A DNA stretch of 25,822 nucleotides, taken from positions 1 through 25,822 of the IMG/VR virus record IMGVR_UViG_3300035698_008243; one strand, written 5' to 3'. The position numbers and the translations under genes were made by a program. The notes under the pieces were generated by a model. That model did no database searches, had not been told where the DNA came from, and saw only the letters and a program-made list of their open reading frames with translations. The DNA comes from a virus. Shown one piece after another: positions 7,501 to 14,717 of this stretch; positions within the stretch are counted from its first letter, which is position 1, and each line of letters opens with the position of its first letter.

Positions 7501-10500
7501 TGTATTGTATGTTTTTTGTATCAGGATCTAGGGTGGCCAATTCATCAGCCAGTGTTACAGTCGTAATATTCTTCCACCCCTTTGAGGTTAGCAGATCTGT
7601 ATCCTCAGAGTAACACATCTTATCGCCTACCTTCATAGGTACATTGGCTCTGGAGAAGACTGTGTGATTCTCGCGACCTGTAACTACATCTGTTATAACT
7701 CCCGGGTAATCATGTTCCCACTTCTCGGAGACATCTGTAAATGTACGACGACCCGCGGTACCGGGGGATGGCTGGTTCTCTCTGATACCTAGTATAAGTG
7801 GATCACCTTTGTCAACAACTGAACCCGTTTTAATCATACCGTTAGGATCCATCTTATCAAATTGATCTGCCGTATACTTGCCCGGGAACATGTTAACATA
7901 TCGTTTGGTATCTGTGGATAGATGTTTTTCTTTAGGTAGCTTTGTATTGTACATATACTCGGATGTTAATCTCTTAGCTGCTGCCTCTGATATTACGATA
8001 GCATCCTCATAGTTAGAGCCTTTAAAGTTCATGAAAGCTGTACGAAGATTCAAACCACCCGCGAACACACCATCATTAGCTGTGTAGTTGCTTGAGGCTA
8101 GTGCTTGACCTTTCTTAAACGTATCACCAGCTTTAACTTCAGCATGGCTCCTTAGGTAACCCTTCTGGTTGGCCGGGAAGTTATCATAAAGCTCATGCTC
8201 TGCTTGTTCCCCGTCTATATATTCAACGATTATTTTATCTTTACGTACTTGTTTTACGACACCTGCTTTAGGTGCCTGGACCGCTCCTGTGTATTTACCT
8301 GCTAATCTTTCTACAGAACCGGTACCTGTACCATCTGCGCTACGTGTTAGTGCTGCTTCTCTATTAACTAAGGGTAAAGCCTGTGTAGCGTATTTACTAT
8401 TATGTACAAATATACCTTGACCTACTGAGAATGTGTGGTCATTGAGATCCAGATCATATGTAATGGCTACAGGGTCTACGTCCTTTATACCAACCACGCT
8501 ATCCCACCTTATCTCACTATCTAACCAGATGCATTCCTCGGAGGATATGCGCTCTTGTAATGATTGTTTCGTATGTTGATTAACATATGCGCGATGTCTA
8601 AAGTGCTCCTTACGGGTAGATCGCTGTAGTACGCTGGCATGAAGATCTTTATACATAGGTATGTAATCTATATTCTTTTTACCGGACCACAGTTTCAGCG
8701 TAGACATCCTCTTAGCTTTTTCGTTATGAGTAAGCACCGGGACTTTATGTAAATGCTGGGACCTTACTTCGAGTAAGTAGATAGGTTTATCGAGGGCTGT
8801 GGTTTCTCTAACCACTGTATCAATCTGTAGTGTGCTGAATAGGTTCGACAAACCCTCTATAAGGTCATAACTTCTCACACCTGTAATTAGCCTGGCGTAG
8901 CCTCTTCTATCCATCACAGTACCATCTCCGTCAAAAAATCCAGCTATAAAACCTTCCCTACACCCTAAGGGGGCCTGCAGGATCAGTCCCGCAACCTTCT
9001 TCTTGTAAGAACCCGTTTCCAAATTAGCATGTAACCAACGTGCAAACCCTGAGTGATTGACCACTACCTTCTTATGAGGGTCGGCACCATTGCGTCTTAT
9101 TTTATACTTAAGATCCAAGTCATCTAATACAGCACATAATCTCTTCTGCAATTCCGGTCTATCAACTGCCCAGCTTGTTGTACCATATCCATGGCCCCTA
9201 TCTCCTTGTAACCAGCCCTCTGCAGTATATAAACCCAGCATGTATCCCACGCCCTCTGTGAGCTCCATCTCAAAGCCCGAAAAACTATTATGCTTGGCCC
9301 CCTTCCCTATGGTCACAGATGTGATGCCTTCTTCCATGGGGAAGTCTAACCAACCTTCTCTGGGGATGGGTGTACCCATAACTAGATTCTGAGCTGTGAT
9401 CTTTTCTAAAGTTCCTTGTTCACTCATAGTCACCCATTTATGATTAACAGTTGTAGTTAGTTTTCTACCACTTTTTAATTTAACTTCTAACATATCTATT
9501 TTATTATAATTAGGCACCAATCGCTCAACCCCTCTCCAGGTTGTCTTTCCAGTAGTCTGATCAACTGAGTGCGCTTGGTCTCCTTGGTGCCATTCGTAAT
9601 TCTCTATATGACCATAAAATATACTATTATCAGCTTTTTTAATTATAATATTAGTATCAGGAGCCAGGCACCCCATCAATAATCTCATACCTTTAACACC
9701 GCCCTTGAATGGTACCATGTTAGAACCCAATGAGAACATGTTATTATCATCACTAAGATAGTAGTCCACATCTTTACGGGGTGCTATATGTACACCACGC
9801 TCTCCACCCACTAGAGGGATATAAGGGTCTTTAGTATCCATGTACTCCGAAGTAGCTATATTGGCTGTTGCTGCTGTCTTAGAGTCTACCCATTCTTTCT
9901 TACCTGTGCGTGGGTTGAATAACTGTGTATATAGTAGGCCATCATGTCCTTTACGTGTATTCTGTGTCATGAACATTTGTAGTCCCACGGCGAGAGACTC
10001 TGGTGATCTGATCGGGTCTATGTATCCTTTAAAGGAGTTCTGTACCAATCTCATCTCATCAGATGCTAAACGTTGGCTGCTCAAGCCTCCCTCGCCTAGA
10101 CGTGTAATACGTGTAGCTGAGTCAATAGCATCAAAAGGGCTTGACCCGTCAATGTACTGTGCTAATTTTGATTCATTAAAGACTCCGTCAACATGTGCAT
10201 TAAGTGCACCAGATGACATAAAGTCCAGGTTCTTTTTGTTTGTAGCCTTCCATAAGAGGGCACGGCCTAGTCGGCCACCATCTTTGACAATACGTTCTGC
10301 AAAAATCTCAGCAGGTCCATATACTTTCTGAAACTGCATGCTATCCCTATTATCTGCCTTTGATGTGCCTTTAGCTAATCTTAATAGTTTATCCGATGTA
10401 CCTAACAGCATATCAGGTGATACTCTGTCATAAGGCTTGCCAAGAGTGGCTTCTGTGGATACAGGGTCTAGTCGCATCGTTCCAAACGATTCTAAGAGCG

Positions 10501-11239
10501 CTTTAGCATCATCCGGACTCAGAGTCACGTAATTGGCTTTCGTGCCGTCAGAGGCTTCCTTGGGTAGTAGCTTTTGAAGATTACGTGTTACCATAGTTCC
10601 GGAACTTGCCAGCCTGTTGGTATTGAGCAATTCAGTGCCCCACATCTCCTCTATTTTCTTATCAGGGATACCCATGGATCTGAGAATAGGATAAAGCCTT
10701 GCATTGACATTACCCTTACGAATATTAAATACACCAGTCTCTGGGTCGATCTCCATCTTAAACTGGGAACCTGTACCTTGTTCTACATTAACATGGGCCT
10801 CATATAATCCATTAGCCTTTACCCGCGAGTAAACACCCGGGTTTAGGCGCAGCACGTGTCCAATAGTCATCTCATGGCCATTACGGATATAAGTACCACG
10901 TGGAGTAATATAAGGAACATTAAGTAAAGTAACTTTCTTAGTCTGGCTTACTGGTTTGCCTGTGAGTTTATCGGTAAGTGTCCATCTACCCTTAAGTCTA
11001 CGACCTAGGCTTCTACCTTTTAGGATTGCTTCTTTCTGCTCCTTTAGGGAATAACTATCCGGGCCATCGTAATCCACTTCATCTACAGCTAGAGTATAAT
11101 CATCATTCTCTAAAGGGAAACGTTGCGATACAGCAGCTTTGACATTATCCATTGTGGCGTTTCTTATGCCATCAAAATCTAAAATGTCATACCTGTACGT
11201 AGGTTGCTTCTTTAATTCCGATAAAAATGTTTGGGTCAT
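4502..11239 (-). CDS. RNA polymerase beta subunit fused to beta-prime N-terminal part, with two inteins
   Basis: The 2245-residue product becomes about 1463 residues after removal of two inteins (524-947 and 1209-1566). The beta part (to about residue 1787, roughly 1000 residues without inteins) shows VPYITPRGTYIRNGHE, the ESLAVGL segment matching ETPEGPNIGL, GSNMVPF...MRLLMG, VGDKM/SNRYGSKGVV containing both catalytic lysines (K1207, K1573), and a GGLETSALIGHSVMEVL end region. Beta-prime begins without a gap (YRPIDGGLFGKDVFGP) but lacks the N-terminal zinc ribbon expected after FGP. It continues through RPVILNRAPSLHK to the catalytic NMDFDGD loop (2151-2157) and stops shortly after, at about E. 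coli residue 530. The start overlaps the upstream stop (ATGA). Beta is short because it lacks the lineage-specific insertions of E. coli. The fusion plus the split of beta-prime is the most notable feature of the window. Confidence 0.95.
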   Translation of the reverse strand: MTQTFLSELKKQPTYRYDILDFDGIRNATMDNVKAAVSQRFPLENDDYTLAVDEVDYDGPDSYSLKEQKEAILKGRSLGRRLKGRWTLTDKLTGKPVSQTKKVTLLNVPYITPRGTYIRNGHEMTIGHVLRLNPGVYSRVKANGLYEAHVNVEQGTGSQFKMEIDPETGVFNIRKGNVNARLYPILRSMGIPDKKIEEMWGTELLNTNRLASSGTMVTRNLQKLLPKEASDGTKANYVTLSPDDAKALLESFGTMRLDPVSTEATLGKPYDRVSPDMLLGTSDKLLRLAKGTSKADNRDSMQFQKVYGPAEIFAERIVKDGGRLGRALLWKATNKKNLDFMSSGALNAHVDGVFNESKLAQYIDGSSPFDAIDSATRITRLGEGGLSSQRLASDEMRLVQNSFKGYIDPIRSPESLAVGLQMFMTQNTRKGHDGLLYTQLFNPRTGKKEWVDSKTAATANIATSEYMDTKDPYIPLVGGERGVHIAPRKDVDYYLSDDNNMFSLGSNMVPFKGGVKGMRLLMGCLAPDTNIIIKKADNSIFYGHIENYEWHQGDQAHSVDQTTGKTTWRGVERLVPNYNKIDMLEVKLKSGRKLTTTVNHKWVTMSEQGTLEKITAQNLVMGTPIPREGWLDFPMEEGITSVTIGKGAKHNSFSGFEMELTEGVGYMLGLYTAEGWLQGDRGHGYGTTSWAVDRPELQKRLCAVLDDLDLKYKIRRNGADPHKKVVVNHSGFARWLHANLETGSYKKKVAGLILQAPLGCREGFIAGFFDGDGTVMDRRGYARLITGVRSYDLIEGLSNLFSTLQIDTVVRETTALDKPIYLLEVRSQHLHKVPVLTHNEKAKRMSTLKLWSGKKNIDYIPMYKDLHASVLQRSTRKEHFRHRAYVNQHTKQSLQERISSEECIWLDSEIRWDSVVGIKDVDPVAITYDLDLNDHTFSVGQGIFVHNSKYATQALPLVNREAALTRSADGTGTGSVERLAGKYTGAVQAPKAGVVKQVRKDKIIVEYIDGEQAEHELYDNFPANQKGYLRSHAEVKAGDTFKKGQALASSNYTANDGVFAGGLNLRTAFMNFKGSNYEDAIVISEAAAKRLTSEYMYNTKLPKEKHLSTDTKRYVNMFPGKYTADQFDKMDPNGMIKTGSVVDKGDPLILGIRENQPSPGTAGRRTFTDVSEKWEHDYPGVITDVVTGRENHTVFSRANVPMKVGDKMCYSEDTDLLTSKGWKNITTVTLADELATLDPDTKNIQYINPSALHSYDHSGSMHVVETTQVSLCVTEEHKHYAALRKGKEARWEYGLHKASDLYGKKYRLEKTGKWKGIHQDTFKLPPVVMGVGRTMKLVEGPEVSIEAYLTIMGIYLSDGNSVWQPSSGSYGFDISQTKGNNKYILQKAFTRLGVKWCEGSHSEKIRVYSKHWASYLKQFGKAPEKYIPDNILTLSPDLLAIFYEWFMFGDGHRTQAGHGITTVSSRLAGDWQRLCLHMGMSATVRLTDKGGPRIICGRNCFAKPSYTVSTYRYKNQPTINHGHAKTQKGQTEYWDENYSGKVYCPEMPFNHIVYTRRNGKTVWSGNSNRYGSKGVVAEVVPDNQMPLDKKGKPFEILMSPLSVVSRTNPAQLIEVAYGKIAQKRGKAIDLPAFMTEDAAEKAMADLKENGLSDTDDLLDPETGKTIPKVFNGMAYYYKLKHTAESKESGRGTAGYTMDNVPASGGYEGSKRLGGLETSALIGHSVMEVLKDAKIVKGQANDEFWRAFKFGKTPTMPGTPLVHSKFFEHLKGAGINVRKGKSSIDIFGMNNDDVGRLSQGRQVKSADTFETNTYRPIDGGLFGKDVFGPDGNQWGYIPLDEPIPNPVMADSLRRSLDMTLKDFEAVAEGRKELNGDTGGNALKKALGKIDLTREVKYAMEDIKRSTGTRRDNAIKKYRALASIKLQKMHPKDFMLDRIPVLPPKYRPITSVDGMTMVADANYLYKALIDANKDFKDAREQLPDDMLGDARAQIYRGFKAITGLHDPDGIKLQQKNVGGLLKWVFGKSSPKYGAFQRRVVGSAVDMVGRGTVTPNPALKLNQIGLPEEQAWNIYEPFVVKALIQGGYKATDAVKMTAEKHPAAYSLLQKAVEERPVILNRAPSLHKFSLMGFWPVLTKGSTIQVSPSIVGPFNMDFDGDAANFHVPVSRKAAQEVASKMMPEQNLLDIKDFKAHYKPMREYLQGLNIATRQKPGPPVKVFKSKADAKEAYRKGEIDVDDPIRIVDKS
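6542..7615 (-). mobile_element. Intein 2 with LAGLIDADG domain, in the beta VGDKM/GNKG site
   Basis: A 358-residue intein spans residues 1209-1566 of the fusion protein. It starts CYSEDTDLLTSKGW and has a TEEH block B motif. Two LAGLIDADG-like motifs follow (YLTIMGIYLSDGNS and YEWFMFGDGHRT). It ends VYCPEMPFNHIVYTRRNGK...WSGN before Ser1567. The exteins join as KVGDKM/SNRYGSKGV, equivalent to E. coli KVGDKM/AGRHGNKGV, so it separates two lysines that line the active centre. The residue before the final Asn is Gly, not His; the RRNGK...W-x-GN ending is an alternative C-terminus I associate with some phage inteins. Confidence 0.93.
8399..9670 (-). mobile_element. Intein 1 with LAGLIDADG domain, in beta after the LMG motif
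   Basis: A 424-residue intein spans residues 524-947 of the fusion protein. It starts CLAPDTNIIIKK (block A). It has TVNH in block B (KLTTTVNHKWVTM) and two LAGLIDADG motifs (GYMLGLYTAEGW and EGFIAGFFDGDGTV). It ends ITYDLDLNDHTFSVGQGIFVHN with the canonical His-Asn pair before Ser948. The exteins rejoin as MRLLMG/SKYATQALPLV, matching E. coli RALMG/ANMQRQAVPTL. All splicing and endonuclease landmarks are present. Confidence 0.94.
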
Positions 11240-12324
11240 AGTAATGCCATTGTTCTGTCCGACTTATCTTTGTTGAGACCTGAGACAGGCATGTCTACAG
11301 GGGTCTCTTCGATTTTGGACGGTAAACTATGGCTTACTGCTGATTGTGGGCTACCCAGGTGTTTGTTAAGGTTCTGTTCGAGCGCTGGTGCTATTGGAGC
11401 TATTGATATAGGAGTTTTACGCTGTTCTCTCATCTTTAACTCTTTAAGAGCCTGCTGCATTTCGCTGTACTCTGCTCTCTGTGGATCTTCTCCGTCGAAA
11501 TATCGTTTCGTAAGTACACCACTACTCGCTGCAACACTTAGCATAACTAATGCTGCCATAGATTTAATTGCATTTTTAGCTGAATCCTCAAGGGCTTGTT
11601 TAGGTATAGGAGATACCTGCCCGTCTGCGCTCATCTCTTGTCCAGGTGGTACAGGAGGTGGTAGCTCATCTGGATCTAGGCCCCGTGCTCTCATTAATTT
11701 AGTATAGTTGGCCTTATCTAATTTATTACTAAGCTCATCAATGTCAGTGTCTAGTTCACTTTTACGATTACGCTCTAATATTTTATCAACACCTTGATAT
11801 CCTATCATACCGCCGCCTATCATCATGGATAAAGGAACTATAGCTTTGAGCCATGGGCTGATATCGACGCCGCCTGTATCAGGCTTGGGTTCTTCTTTGA
11901 CAGCTTCTTCCGCAGACTTATCGATGCCTATGCCCTGCTGGGCCTGCTCTTCTGCTAAATCATCTAAGTAGGGGTCTGGTGAGAATATAGGATTAGTAGC
12001 GCCTACGGTCGCCTCACGTGAGTCTGTTCTAAGTGTTTTGTCTAGCTCTTTATCCTGCGATGTATGCATGATGTACCGAGCCAATGCTGCTAGAGCCATA
12101 GCTGTACCACCTGTTGCCATACCATGAAACAGATTCTTATCAAAAGATGCATTACCTGTAAAGGGTATTGGAGGGTTATCCCTATACTTAGCCTTCATAT
12201 TCTCAATAAACTCGGGTATAAAGTATTTAGAACCCGGCAGTACTGATGCCCACGGATTCAGTGCGAGATTCGCGAGTGTACCGGGAGTCATCTCTGATGT
12301 GGACTCGGCTTGTTTCTTTATCAT
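11236..12324 (-). CDS. Multi-pass membrane protein with N-terminal KKQA motif (unknown function)
   Basis: This 362-residue protein is not recognised. It starts MIKKQAEST, so the K-[E/Q]-A motif shared by neighbouring proteins sits at residues 4-6. Three hydrophobic segments rich in Gly/Ala/Met are visible at about 65-86, 158-177 and 251-272. They are separated by acidic, polar regions (121-150 is Glu/Asp-rich) and a charged helical stretch (about 180-215). The C-terminal third is polar and Pro-rich. It overlaps both neighbours by 4 bases (ATGA), so it is translationally coupled to the polymerase gene downstream. Position suggests a late or structural protein; a function in the virion or host membrane is inference. 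Confidence 0.85.
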   Translation of the reverse strand: MIKKQAESTSEMTPGTLANLALNPWASVLPGSKYFIPEFIENMKAKYRDNPPIPFTGNASFDKNLFHGMATGGTAMALAALARYIMHTSQDKELDKTLRTDSREATVGATNPIFSPDPYLDDLAEEQAQQGIGIDKSAEEAVKEEPKPDTGGVDISPWLKAIVPLSMMIGGGMIGYQGVDKILERNRKSELDTDIDELSNKLDKANYTKLMRARGLDPDELPPPVPPGQEMSADGQVSPIPKQALEDSAKNAIKSMAALVMLSVAASSGVLTKRYFDGEDPQRAEYSEMQQALKELKMREQRKTPISIAPIAPALEQNLNKHLGSPQSAVSHSLPSKIEETPVDMPVSGLNKDKSDRTMALL

Positions 12325-12656
12325 TTTTCAGGTTCTCCCAGTGGACTGTACCAGTAGTCTATCCATCGTACTAAAGCTACCCAATGCTTTTCATCAGGTA
12401 TGTACTCCATTTTCTCATAGGATTGTTGTGCGTGGCCATCCTGTATTTTTTGACATACTTCTTCATATTCTTTAAGCTGTTTCTCATCAGACAGCTCAAA
12501 CCGTTTGACGTATAATACCGTGTTCAACTTCATGAAGTCTTCGGGCTTATCCGTCTTCTTCAGATTGATTGGAACACCTCTATATGGTATTCCCTCGAAG
12601 TCCCCTGTTATCTTGATAGATGTGGGTTCTTCTACCTCCTTAATTGTGTCACTCAT
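12321..12656 (-). CDS. Small soluble hypothetical protein
   Basis: This 111-residue protein has no membrane segment and no family I recognise. The first half is beta-like (SIKITGDFEGIPYRGVPINL). Next comes a charged helix (LSDEKQLKEYEEVCQKIQDG), then an aromatic-rich C-terminus (HWVALVRWIDYWYSPLGEPEK). Both ends overlap neighbours by ATGA, so it belongs to the same operon as the membrane proteins on each side. Unlike them it lacks the K-[E/Q]-A motif and looks cytoplasmic, so it may be a partner or assembly factor; that is a guess. Confidence 0.8.
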   Translation of the reverse strand: MSDTIKEVEEPTSIKITGDFEGIPYRGVPINLKKTDKPEDFMKLNTVLYVKRFELSDEKQLKEYEEVCQKIQDGHAQQSYEKMEYIPDEKHWVALVRWIDYWYSPLGEPEK

Positions 12657-12988
12657 ATATGTAAACTCTTAGGTTTGGGAGCCCCAGGTAAACTCTGTTC
12701 TTTTAACTGAGAGAGCTGTTCCTCGCGATTAGACCTCGACAGTTCACTCTGCAATTTATCCCGAAGGAAAGCTTTTTGTACGTTCTTAACATCTCTCTTA
12801 CCTGGAGAGGTGAGTTTAGACGCGACATAACCTCCGGTTCCTCCTGCTAGTGCAGCTAGAGCGAGCCCCATGGACATAGCCTGTCCTGAGAGTGCTTCTC
12901 CAGATGTATAAGCTATATATAAGGCTGCTAATGGATTAACCGCCTCTTTATGCATATAGTTACAATATTGTTCTATTGGTTTTGACAT
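12653..12988 (-). CDS. Small membrane protein with KEA motif (unknown function)
   Basis: This 111-residue protein carries HKEAV at residues 13-17. An Ala/Gly-rich hydrophobic region follows (about 17-57), probably one or two membrane passes with Gly-x3-Gly spacing near 41-53. The C-terminal half is charged and helical (KRDVKNVQKAFLRDKLQSEL). A CAGGAG ribosome site lies 8 bases upstream of the ATG, and the previous gene stops immediately before. The motif-then-hydrophobic layout repeats in adjacent genes and suggests a shared route, for example packaging or membrane insertion; this is inference. Confidence 0.82.
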   Translation of the reverse strand: MSKPIEQYCNYMHKEAVNPLAALYIAYTSGEALSGQAMSMGLALAALAGGTGGYVASKLTSPGKRDVKNVQKAFLRDKLQSELSRSNREEQLSQLKEQSLPGAPKPKSLHI

Positions 12989-13828
12989 TTAAATTACTCC
13001 TGTATTCTTTAACATACCTGCTAAGGCACCTGTTGCTGACAGTGTTTGGGTGACTGCCTGTGGTGCACTTAATACTTTACCCATTGTATTGGCTAGAAGA
13101 TAACCTGCGCCTGCTCCGAACCCGGCCCGTAGTGCGCCTCGTGCGAGATCCCCTGTGGAGATCATACCTGATTTACCTTCCCCAGCATTCTCAAATGGTT
13201 TGCTGGCATTGATCTTCTCTTTACCATTAAGATACTTGTCTCCCCATATAAGGTCAAGCGAGTAATCAACAGGAATACCAGGATGGTCGTGTAAAGGATT
13301 CATATAAGCTGCATTGTAGCCTGCTTCTTTAGCCATCTGTTGCTTCTGAAGATAGTTAGGCGGTATCTTTGGGATAGCGTCCTTCCTCTTATTAAACTCG
13401 TCTGGAGACATCGTACCATCGTCAGGCCACTTGTGATCCCAGGTTAGAAGGCTCTTAAGCCCTCCACTGTCTGGCTGCACTGACTTAGGTACATAATTGT
13501 GTGCTAAAGACCCACCTGCTGCTAGTAAACCTAAGATAGTAGCTAGGCGACCTCTGAAGTCTCCTGCATTGTTTACCTTAGCTAATTCAGCTTGGATCTG
13601 TTCAGGTGACTGCCTTAGTAGTCTACCTTTTAAATTTGTGAGCCCTCTAGCCATTGGTCTAGCCATGAAGTAAGCAGGCAAAGCAACAGCTGCTCCTGTG
13701 GCAAGTGCGGACCCTAGTGGATTCCCAGTCATCTTGCGCCATGTCTTAGGAATAGATGCTAAGTCGAATTTACCGACTTGGTCCAACATATCATCCACAA
13801 ATGCTTCTTTTGCTAACCTATCATCCAT
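12989..13828 (-). CDS. Multi-pass membrane protein with KEAF motif (unknown function)
   Basis: This 279-residue protein begins MDDRLAKEAFVDDML, so the shared motif is at residues 7-10; AKEAGY occurs again internally near residue 167. Hydrophobic segments are seen at about 38-58, 93-113, 231-249 and near the C-terminus (TLSATGALAGML), with the middle segment polar and Pro-rich (KIPPNYLQKQQ). The start overlaps the preceding stop as TAATG. No enzyme motif was found. Composition resembles the other glycine/alanine-rich membrane proteins in this cluster. Confidence 0.85.
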   Translation of the reverse strand: MDDRLAKEAFVDDMLDQVGKFDLASIPKTWRKMTGNPLGSALATGAAVALPAYFMARPMARGLTNLKGRLLRQSPEQIQAELAKVNNAGDFRGRLATILGLLAAGGSLAHNYVPKSVQPDSGGLKSLLTWDHKWPDDGTMSPDEFNKRKDAIPKIPPNYLQKQQMAKEAGYNAAYMNPLHDHPGIPVDYSLDLIWGDKYLNGKEKINASKPFENAGEGKSGMISTGDLARGALRAGFGAGAGYLLANTMGKVLSAPQAVTQTLSATGALAGMLKNTGVI

Positions 13829-14652
13829 TATGCTCTACCTCTGAAGTTATAGCCTCTAAAGTTTTTATTAGCCCACCACGGTGAGGGTGCTTGTGGTTGT
13901 TGCTGCTGTTGTTGGGCTTGTTGTTGCCCGCCTGACATCATGAGGGTTGTGAGTAATAGACCTAATCCACCTACGCCGATACCTGCTGCAATTAACCACT
14001 CTTTATTCTTAGCCCAGAAGGCTGCTAAAGCTTCTTGCTGCTGTTGCTTTACAGCGGCTGGTATATTGGCGGCTACTGACTTATCTACAATTCCTCTATT
14101 AATAGCACTTGAACCCCACGTACTGGGATTCCAGAGGGAGCCGGGTGTAAACCCTGCCTGCCGGGCTGCTTCTCCGTCAGGGTTGGCTTTGATATCTTTT
14201 AATAGGGCATCCATTTCCGTTGCTTTCCTATTCTGAGACCCTGTTGCCCATCCTAGAAACTTATCAAACGTGCTGTCTTCTTTTCCTAGGTGCTTGCCCA
14301 TACGACTAGCAACGCCTGATGTGTATCGTGACTGGGCGGGGGTTGTAAGTGAAACTTTGGATTGAGCTCTGAAGGGTTTATCAACACGGGCTACGCGTTC
14401 ACGTTTTGCTTTGAGCTGGTCCATAGAAAGACCTGCATCAGAAGATGATATAAGGTTTCCCTGTTCTCTGGCCTGGGCGGCCGATGGAGCAGCGCGCTGC
14501 ATCTGCCACTGAGCCTTTGCTCTGCCTTTGAGGGCATCCAATGCACCCGGTTTATCATCACCATATATACCCTTAGCGGCTTTTATAGTGTCATCTGTGT
14601 AACCAGGTCCTGCCTGTTTATTCATATATTCAACAAATTGAATGCTGTTCAT
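13828..14652 (-). CDS. Single-pass membrane protein with Gln-rich tail and KQA motif
   Basis: This 274-residue protein has a clear ribosome site (AGGAG, 7 bases before the ATG) and begins MNSIQFVEYMNKQAGPG, with the K-Q-A-G motif at 12-15. The long N-terminal part is basic and helical. A single strong membrane segment lies near residues 219-239 (WLIAAGIGVGGLGLLLTTLMM). A Gln-rich stretch follows, then a short aromatic/basic end (WWANKNFRGYNFRGRA). With only about 35 residues after the membrane segment, it looks tail-anchored. It is first of a run of four translationally coupled genes down to the polymerase. The family is unknown. Confidence 0.84.
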   Translation of the reverse strand: MNSIQFVEYMNKQAGPGYTDDTIKAAKGIYGDDKPGALDALKGRAKAQWQMQRAAPSAAQAREQGNLISSSDAGLSMDQLKAKRERVARVDKPFRAQSKVSLTTPAQSRYTSGVASRMGKHLGKEDSTFDKFLGWATGSQNRKATEMDALLKDIKANPDGEAARQAGFTPGSLWNPSTWGSSAINRGIVDKSVAANIPAAVKQQQQEALAAFWAKNKEWLIAAGIGVGGLGLLLTTLMMSGGQQQAQQQQQQPQAPSPWWANKNFRGYNFRGRA

Positions 14653-14717
14653 AGTTTTACTCCTACATATTTATACTATTAATATAACCTCAGAAAGCAC
14701 TATTGGCCATTCCGTGA

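Noticed and set aside
14668-14675. TATAAATA on the minus strand just upstream of the gene at 13828-14652, identical to the T4 late promoter core
   Set aside because: Transcription would start within or next to the ribosome site, the region is simply AT-rich, and no second copy was found before other genes of the block.
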